A stretch of 49,215 bases of DNA from Clostridia bacterium. Lineage in GTDB: Bacteria > Bacillota > Clostridia > Oscillospirales > Acutalibacteraceae. Below, piece after piece: positions 44,524-49,215 of this stretch (position 1 is the first letter of the stretch; the number at the start of each line of letters is the position of its first letter). The stretch is taken from assembly GCA_017436285.1 (NCBI GenBank), contig JAFSDL010000017.1, positions 1 through 49,215 on the forward strand, written 5' to 3'. The notes below the pieces were generated by a model. That model searched no databases. It was given only the letters and a program-made list of their open reading frames with translations, and had not been told where the DNA came from. The translations under genes and the position numbers were made by a program.

Positions 44524-44556
44524 AACCCGAAGAAGAGGTGAACTCTTTTTCGGGTT
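44524..44556. terminator. Intrinsic terminator after the DUF5067 gene
   Basis: A 14-bp stem with one G-U pair (AACCCGAAGAAGAG at 44524-44537, partner 44543-44556) has a 5-nt loop and is followed by a run of T's from 44559. It also flanks the stop of the convergent lipoprotein gene. Confidence 0.88.
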
Positions 44557-44563
44557 GCTTTTT

Positions 44564-45643
44564 TTATTCTATATTCCCTTTAAACGCCGTATCTGTCGGA
44601 TATTTGCCTCTGTGGTTCCTGTATTTTTCTGCACCGGATTCAAATATGATATACTGACTGCTGTCAACCTGAACAATGCCCTCAGCCATAGGTGGTGCAA
44701 CAATTGTTTTGCTTAACAAATCACTGCCACAGGCGAGTAGGTCGATTTCTGTACCATCAATTGTATAAAAGCCTACTCTCTCAGATAAAAGCACATCCTC
44801 ATAAACATAATTTTTTGAGTTGTTTTTTCTTCCGTAGCTGGTTGAAAAAATCAGCTTTCCGCTATGGGTAAAGCACATTCCCTGAACCTGCTCGGGAATT
44901 GCAAGCATATAATCGGGGATATAGCCATTGTTTTCGGAATTGATTTTCTTGATATCGGGCAGACCGTCCTTTAAAGCATAGCCCTCGCAATAGGCATAAA
45001 AGGTTTCGCCGCTTGTGAGTGTGGTGATTTTTTTTGCTTCCTCTCGAGCATCGTCACTGCTTTCAATAAAGTCGCCCGTCCACAAAATATCGTTATCAAA
45101 GCAGGCAAAGGAGCCCTTTGTGTTTAATTTGAAATTGCTTTGAAATTTCAGTGTGTCGCCGTTTTTAAGCTTTTCCAAGCTATCAATTTCACAGATATAG
45201 CAGGTGCTTTCGCTTGTGATATAAAGGTAATCATCAGAAGAGGCAATACCGCCAGCGTGACCTGAATAATCCTCCCCATCAACATTCTGCAAGGGGAATG
45301 CCTTTGTGAATTTGCCTGTTTTTGCATCAATAAGCATCAGCATTGAGGGGAACAAGCCATCCTCATAATAACCGCTTACTGCAAATGCGTTCAGCTTACT
45401 GATGTAGCACATTCCCTGGGGGATTATACCCTCAAAAAGACCGGGAATTGTGAAATCTGCTTTAAACTCTCTGAAGAATTTTTTATAATCCTCAATCTCG
45501 GTTATATCGGTTTCTGTAACAACTGCAGTCTGTGTAATTTTATCGGTTATTTCCTTTGTTTTTAAAACACTTGTGTTACCGCAGGAGCTTAACAGAATAA
45601 CAGCAACCGCCAAGCTCAATATTTTAATGATTTTATTTCTCAT
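44564..45643 (-). CDS. Lipoprotein with probable beta-propeller fold, unknown function
   Basis: A 359-residue lipoprotein. The signal peptide ends in LLSSC with the lipidated cysteine at 21. The outer domain has repeated strand pairs, such as GMCYISKLNAFAVSGYY, MLMLIDAKTGKFTKAF, GGIASSDDYLYIT and GMCFTHSGKLIFSTSYGR. This looks like a propeller with about five to seven blades. The two GMC-x(3-4)-K-L segments hint at an internal repeat. I know no family name. The CAT at 45641-45643 (start) has GGTGAT 3 nt upstream; a longer frame to 45688 lacks support. The promoter lies about 17 bp upstream. Confidence 0.75.
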   Translation of the reverse strand: MRNKIIKILSLAVAVILLSSCGNTSVLKTKEITDKITQTAVVTETDITEIEDYKKFFREFKADFTIPGLFEGIIPQGMCYISKLNAFAVSGYYEDGLFPSMLMLIDAKTGKFTKAFPLQNVDGEDYSGHAGGIASSDDYLYITSESTCYICEIDSLEKLKNGDTLKFQSNFKLNTKGSFACFDNDILWTGDFIESSDDAREEAKKITTLTSGETFYAYCEGYALKDGLPDIKKINSENNGYIPDYMLAIPEQVQGMCFTHSGKLIFSTSYGRKNNSKNYVYEDVLLSERVGFYTIDGTEIDLLACGSDLLSKTIVAPPMAEGIVQVDSSQYIIFESGAEKYRNHRGKYPTDTAFKGNIE

Positions 45644-45659
45644 ATTATCACCGGAAAAC

Positions 45660-45688
45660 AGTATAACATAATCAATATAAAATGGCAA
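45660..45688 (-). promoter_or_regulatory. Sigma-A promoter for the propeller lipoprotein gene
   Basis: On the minus strand: TTGCCA (45683-45688), a 17-bp spacer, TATACT (45660-45665) with TGT before the -10. The predicted leader is very short, about 10 nt. Confidence 0.5.
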
Positions 45689-45733
45689 ATTATATTAAAA
45701 ATTACTTAATTTTACAAATTTCACTAATTAGTC

Positions 45734-45762
45734 TTGATAGATTAAAATTTCTATGATATAAT
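45734..45762 (+). promoter_or_regulatory. Sigma-A promoter for pfkA
   Basis: TTGATA (45734-45739), a 17-bp spacer, TATAAT (45757-45762) preceded by TGA. It has the same elements and spacing as the nusB promoter and lies about 48 bp before pfkA. Confidence 0.75.
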
Positions 45763-45809
45763 TCATTGGATTTAAAATGAAAACACTATGTGTGATGGAG
45801 GTCATTGAA

Positions 45810-46778
45810 GTGAAAACAATCGGTGTACTTACAAGTGGCGGTGACGCACCCGGTATGAACGCTGCTATTCGTGCAGTAGTAAGAACTGCTTGCGAAAGTG
45901 GTATGAGAGTTATGGGTATCCGCCGTGGTTATAAAGGTCTTGTTGAGGGCGATATGTACGAAATGAATCTTCGTTCCGTTTCTGATATTATTCATCGTGG
46001 CGGTACAATGCTTTATTCAGCTCGTTGCCCTGAGTTTGCAGACCCTGAGGTACAGGATAAGGCAGTTGAGGTTTGTAAGGAATTCGGTCTTGAGGGTATT
46101 GTTGCTATCGGTGGTGACGGAACATTCAAGGGTGCTCGCGCTCTTACTCTTAAGGGTATTCCCTGTATCGGTATTCCCGGCACTATTGATAACGATATCG
46201 CATCCTGCGACCATACTATAGGTTATGATACTGCTCTTAACACTGTTATGGCAATGGTTGACCGTATCCGTGATACAACCGAGTCTCACGACAGATGCTC
46301 TGTTGTTGAGGTAATGGGCAGAAATGCAGGCTACCTTGCTCTTAATGCAGGTCTTGCTATCGGCGCAACATGCATTCTTATTCCTGAGGTCGATTATGAT
46401 ATTGATTCATACATCATCGAAAGAATGAAGCGCACTCAGAAAACAGGCAAGGAGCATTTTGTTATTGTTGTTGCTGAAGGCGTTAAGGGTATTGATGCTC
46501 ATTCTCTTGCAAAATATATTGAGCAAAAAACAGGCGTTGAAAGCCGTGCAACAATTCTCGGTCACGTTCAGCGTGGTGGTTCACCCTCAGTTCGCGACAG
46601 AGTTCTTGCTTCCCAGATGGGTAACTATGCAGTTCAGCTTCTTAAAAACGATATCGGCAACAGAGTTGTTGCTTCCTGTAAGGAAAAAATTGTTGACTAT
46701 GATATTATTGAGGCGCTCAATATGAAGAAAACAATTGACCTTGACCTTTACAGAATTGCAAACGAAATTTCCATCTGA
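45810..46778 (+). CDS. pfkA: 6-phosphofructokinase (ATP-dependent)
   Basis: PfkA phosphorylates fructose-6-phosphate, the committed step of glycolysis. From the GTG at 45810, with GGAGGT 7 nt upstream, it has 322 residues, close to the usual 319-320; an ATG at 45777 would add 11 unsupported residues. It has VLTSGGDAPGMNAAIRAVVR, the ATP-site GGDGTF (101-106), the catalytic PGTIDNDI and the regulatory-type EVMGRNAGYLAL. The GGDGTF form indicates ATP rather than pyrophosphate use. It is monocistronic, with its own promoter and terminator. Confidence 0.96.
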   Translation: MKTIGVLTSGGDAPGMNAAIRAVVRTACESGMRVMGIRRGYKGLVEGDMYEMNLRSVSDIIHRGGTMLYSARCPEFADPEVQDKAVEVCKEFGLEGIVAIGGDGTFKGARALTLKGIPCIGIPGTIDNDIASCDHTIGYDTALNTVMAMVDRIRDTTESHDRCSVVEVMGRNAGYLALNAGLAIGATCILIPEVDYDIDSYIIERMKRTQKTGKEHFVIVVAEGVKGIDAHSLAKYIEQKTGVESRATILGHVQRGGSPSVRDRVLASQMGNYAVQLLKNDIGNRVVASCKEKIVDYDIIEALNMKKTIDLDLYRIANEISI

Positions 46779-46800
46779 TTTAACAAAATTTACTAATTTT

Positions 46801-46828
46801 GAGCAACCTTGAATTTTCAGGGTTGCTC
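46801..46828 (+). terminator. Intrinsic terminator after pfkA
   Basis: A 12-bp stem with one G-U pair (GAGCAACCTTGA at 46801-46812, partner 46817-46828), a 4-nt loop and a T-rich tail from 46830. Confidence 0.88.
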
Positions 46829-46868
46829 ATTTTTTCTATATTTTTTTGCTTATATTCGCTTTTGTTTT

Positions 46869-46886
46869 ACACAAAGTAATTTGTGT
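46869..46886. promoter_or_regulatory. Inverted repeat just upstream of spoIVB
   Basis: A perfect 7-bp inverted repeat (ACACAAA at 46869-46875, TTTGTGT at 46880-46886, 4-nt spacer) ends 5 nt before the GAGGTGAT ribosome site of spoIVB. It could be an operator or a leader hairpin. The forespore promoter expected for spoIVB is not obvious by eye. Confidence 0.4.
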
Positions 46887-46904
46887 GAAATGAGGTGATT
46901 TTTT

Positions 46905-48050
46905 TTGAAAAAAAGCAAGATTTTTTTATCGATGCTTTCAATAATATTATCTGCAGTCTTAATGCTTTCTGTTTTTTCTTCGGGAATATTTCAGAATGAT
47001 GCGGTTGCGGATGTTAAGCTTTATAATGTAAGCGGTAAATTAACAGAAATCAAAGAGGATTTTCTGAACATATTTAATAATGAAAATGATGAAAATAACG
47101 GAAAAAGGCAAGCAACCGAGCCTTTACCGCAGGTTTATATCGGTGGCTATCCCATTGGCTTGAAGCTTTATGCAGATGGTGTTGTTATTGTGGGAACCGA
47201 GGCAGTCGATACTGAAAACGGTCTTGTTGATACCGCAGAAAAAGCAGGGCTTAAGCTTGGAGATATTATAAAGAAAATCAACGGTGTTCAGGTGAAAAGC
47301 AATATGCAGGTTTCCGAAATTATTGAAAAAAGTGGCGGACAGGCTCTCACCTTTGATGTTGAAAGAAACGGTAAGAGCCTTCAGGTTTCGTTTAAAGGTG
47401 CGTATTCTCAGAGTGAGCAAAAATATAAAGCAGGTATTTGGATAAGAGATAGCTCTGCGGGTATCGGAACAGTAACATTTTGTATGCAGGATGGTTCGTT
47501 TGCATCTCTCGGTCACGCGGTTTGCGATATTGATACAAAATCCACCATTCCCATTTCTCAGGGGGAATGTACCGATGCGGAAATTACAGGCTTCATAAAA
47601 GGTGAAAATGGCTCAGCAGGTGAGCTTTGCGGGTATCTTGATAATAAAAAAACAGGTGTGATTTTCAGTAATGATGATTTAGGGGTTTATGGCCGCTTCG
47701 ATTCCTTGCCGGAAAATAAAAATCTGTATCAGATTGCTCACAATAGCGAAATTCAGTTAGGTGAAGCAGAAATTATCACAACAGTTGAAAAGGGAATAAC
47801 CGAAAGCTATTCAATAATTATTGAGAAAATTGATAAAAATTCAAGTGACAATAAAAACCTTGTTATAAGAATAACCGACAGAAAATTAATTGTAAAAACA
47901 GGGGGAATAATTCAGGGGATGAGCGGTAGCCCTATAATTCAGAATGGTAAAATAATCGGTGCGGTTACTCACGTTTTTCTTAACGATGCAACAGGTGGCT
48001 TCGGTATTTTTGCAGAGACCATGTTAGAAAAATTGGAGGAGGAAAAATAG
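46905..48050 (+). CDS. spoIVB: SpoIVB stage IV sporulation signalling peptidase
   Basis: SpoIVB is the forespore-made serine protease that cuts SpoIVFA and so triggers pro-sigma-K processing in the mother cell. It has 381 residues: an N-terminal membrane signal segment (about 8-28), a PDZ domain (about 85-165, with GLKLGDIIKKINGVQV), and the S55 peptidase domain. The catalytic His is H204 in SLGHAV and the catalytic Ser is S340 in QGMSGSPI. The TTG start has GAGGTGAT upstream. It is directly followed by spo0A, as in other spore formers. Confidence 0.94.
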   Translation: MKKSKIFLSMLSIILSAVLMLSVFSSGIFQNDAVADVKLYNVSGKLTEIKEDFLNIFNNENDENNGKRQATEPLPQVYIGGYPIGLKLYADGVVIVGTEAVDTENGLVDTAEKAGLKLGDIIKKINGVQVKSNMQVSEIIEKSGGQALTFDVERNGKSLQVSFKGAYSQSEQKYKAGIWIRDSSAGIGTVTFCMQDGSFASLGHAVCDIDTKSTIPISQGECTDAEITGFIKGENGSAGELCGYLDNKKTGVIFSNDDLGVYGRFDSLPENKNLYQIAHNSEIQLGEAEIITTVEKGITESYSIIIEKIDKNSSDNKNLVIRITDRKLIVKTGGIIQGMSGSPIIQNGKIIGAVTHVFLNDATGGFGIFAETMLEKLEEEK

Positions 48051-48095
48051 AAATTACTTCTTGTAAAATCTTTATGTGTCATTATGCACAAAGCT

Positions 48096-48104
48096 TTCGA
48101 CAAA
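48096..48104 (-). promoter_or_regulatory. 0A box (Spo0A binding site) upstream of spo0A
   Basis: TTCGACAAA at 48096-48104 is TTTGTCGAA on the minus strand, a perfect match to the Spo0A box core TGTCGAA. A second, imperfect copy TACGACA (minus strand TGTCGTA) lies at 48106-48112. The pair is about 110 bp upstream of the likely sigma-A promoter and suggests autoregulation. Confidence 0.65.
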
Positions 48105-48192
48105 TTACGACATTTTAGAAATAATTTATTCTTTTTTCATTTTTAGAAAAATGGCGTAATTTGTTTAATCTAACGATATTCTGCGAACCCTC

Positions 48193-48221
48193 TTGAATAT
48201 TAAGGCTTTAGGGGGTATAAT
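48193..48221 (+). promoter_or_regulatory. Sigma-A promoter for spo0A
   Basis: TTGAAT (48193-48198), a 17-bp spacer, a perfect TATAAT (48216-48221), followed by TAGGAGGTG before the ATG at 48248. The leader would be about 20 nt. A sigma-H promoter is not evident. Confidence 0.65.
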
Positions 48222-48247
48222 CTATTCATACTTTAGGAGGTGTTCAA

Positions 48248-49012
48248 ATGGTTGGCAATCTGCGAGTTTTGTTAACAGATGAAAAGGATGAAGTCACACT
48301 TCAGCTTGCAAATGCTCTTCGTGCAAGCAAAATGGAGGTAAGGCTTTGTCAAAAAAATGGTGCGGAGCTTCTTAATATTATAGAAGAAACCAATCCTGAT
48401 GTTGTGGTTATGGATGCATTTTTGCAACATATTGATGCGGTGGGAGTTGTATCAAGATTAAATATGAAGGACCCTGCAAAAAGACCGTTGTTGATTATTA
48501 TGTCAGGTATTGACAATGCGAATTTTGAAAGGGAGATTTTAAGATGCGGAGTTGACTATTATTTTCTTAAGCCCATTGATGCTTCGATGGTTGCCCAGAG
48601 AATAGTTCAGTTAACAAGCTGGAAGGATGTTGGCGGCGGTGCTCACTTTGAAGAGCCCAAGGATTTGAATGTTATTATTACAGATATTCTTCATCAGATT
48701 GGTGTTCCTGCTCATATCAAGGGCTACAGATATGTCCGTGAGGCTATCAAGCTGACTGTTGAAAATCCCGAAATGTTAAATTCAGTTACAAAAATTCTTT
48801 ATCCCACAGTTGCTAAAAGCTTTAAAAGCACCTCTTCAAGAGTTGAAAGGGCTATTCGTCACGGTATTGAAACCGCATGGGACAGAGGCGATATTGATGT
48901 TCTCAATTCTTATTTCGGCTACACTATTCAAAACGATCGTGGAAAGCCTACAAATTCTGAATTTATCGCAATGATTGCTGATGATATAAGATTAAAAAGA
49001 AGAGTATCCTGA
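48248..49012 (+). CDS. spo0A: Sporulation master regulator Spo0A
   Basis: Spo0A is the phosphorylated response regulator that commits cells to sporulation. It has 254 residues. The receiver domain (about 1-125) has the phosphorylated D56 in VVVMDAFLQHIDAVGV, Lys108 in FLKPID, and Ser where the conserved Thr usually sits (IMSG). The acidic pocket reads TDEK (D11, E12) where Bacillus has DD. After a linker comes the Spo0A DNA-binding domain, with LYPTVAKSFKSTSSRVERAIRHG, shown in part, and ETAWDRGD. It follows spoIVB, with 0A-box-like sites between them, and ends at a terminator. Confidence 0.97.
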   Translation: MVGNLRVLLTDEKDEVTLQLANALRASKMEVRLCQKNGAELLNIIEETNPDVVVMDAFLQHIDAVGVVSRLNMKDPAKRPLLIIMSGIDNANFEREILRCGVDYYFLKPIDASMVAQRIVQLTSWKDVGGGAHFEEPKDLNVIITDILHQIGVPAHIKGYRYVREAIKLTVENPEMLNSVTKILYPTVAKSFKSTSSRVERAIRHGIETAWDRGDIDVLNSYFGYTIQNDRGKPTNSEFIAMIADDIRLKRRVS

Positions 49013-49019
49013 CTTTTAC

Positions 49020-49045
49020 AGACTATCACATTTTTGTGGTAGTCT
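49020..49045 (+). terminator. Intrinsic terminator after spo0A
   Basis: An 11-bp stem with one G-U pair (AGACTATCACA at 49020-49030, partner 49035-49045), a TTTT loop and a T-tract from 49045. Confidence 0.88.
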
Positions 49046-49107
49046 TTTTATATTATATATTATTAAATATATATAAAAATATATTATATTTTTGAGCAAT
49101 AAAACAG

Positions 49108-49136
49108 TTTACAAGAAAGTAGGTTTGTTGTAAAAT
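49108..49136 (+). promoter_or_regulatory. Sigma-A promoter for the gene at the right edge
   Basis: TTTACA (49108-49113), a 17-bp spacer, TAAAAT (49131-49136), about 50 bp before the ATG at 49187. Confidence 0.5.
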
Positions 49137-49186
49137 ATAATAGAAAAAATAGGAATATATCGCAATGCGATGAAAGGGGATATTTT

Positions 49187-49215
49187 ATGATACCTGTTTA
49201 TAAAAGATTATTGTT
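49187..49215 (+). CDS. Start of an unidentified gene, cut by the window edge
   Basis: An ATG at 49187 follows GAAAGGGGA at a suitable distance and a promoter-like pair. Only nine full codons are visible (MIPVYKRLL), so nothing can be said about the product. That it is a real gene rests on the promoter and ribosome site. Confidence 0.5.

Overview
The window comes from a low-GC, endospore-forming Firmicute, most likely a gut Clostridia member of the Oscillospirales/Ruminococcaceae type. The evidence is a complete spo0A and spoIVB, an AddAB recombination system instead of RecBCD, ECF transporter genes next to truA, AT-rich intergenic DNA, strong AGGAGG-type ribosome binding sites and frequent TTG/GTG starts. 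It is mostly chromosomal core DNA read left to right. I see no rRNA, tRNA, prophage, transposase or CRISPR array.

Layout. 1-256: a nested palindromic intergenic element. 257-1318: a sugar-type binding lipoprotein. 1364-3625 (minus strand): SH3-domain membrane protein, radical SAM protein and cysteine-rich protein. 3838-16462 (plus): ruvC-ruvA-ruvB-glmM-methyltransferase-ecfA1-ecfA2-ecfT-truA-DUF5711-cvpA-pgsA-clpE-like. 16519-22601 (plus): a four-gene unit bounded by hairpins at both ends. It holds a TetM-like ribosomal GTPase fused to a Rae1/YacP-type nuclease domain, a zinc-ribbon membrane protein, a membrane-anchored Ig-like protein and a GPH-family transporter. 22654-24576 (minus): a secreted neutral-ceramidase-like enzyme, divergent from 24819-25661, a secreted nonapeptide-repeat protein. 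25854-36625 (plus): nusB-tsaD paralog-xseA-xseB-ispA-dxs-tlyA-nadK-argR-recN-sugar isomerase-like-upp. 36679-36912 (minus): DUF378 protein. 37100-44472 (plus): addB-addA and a DUF5067 protein. 44564-45643 (minus): a lipoprotein. 45810-46778: pfkA. 46905-49012: spoIVB and spo0A. A partial gene begins at 49187.

How the genes work together. RuvABC, AddAB, RecN and XseAB cover recombination and repair. IspA and Dxs feed isoprenoid synthesis, GlmM feeds cell-wall UDP-GlcNAc, and PgsA feeds phosphatidylglycerol. EcfA1A2T is the shared energising module for vitamin and metal uptake. SpoIVB and Spo0A control sporulation. A perfect 0A box lies upstream of spo0A, which suggests autoregulation.

The most unusual content is the 16519-22601 unit. 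Its first protein joins an EF-G/TetM-type GTPase, which should enter the ribosomal A site, to a nuclease domain whose stand-alone Bacillus homologue (Rae1) cuts mRNA in that same site. The Asp-Ile-Gly nonapeptide repeat protein at 24819 and its divergent ceramidase-like neighbour come second.
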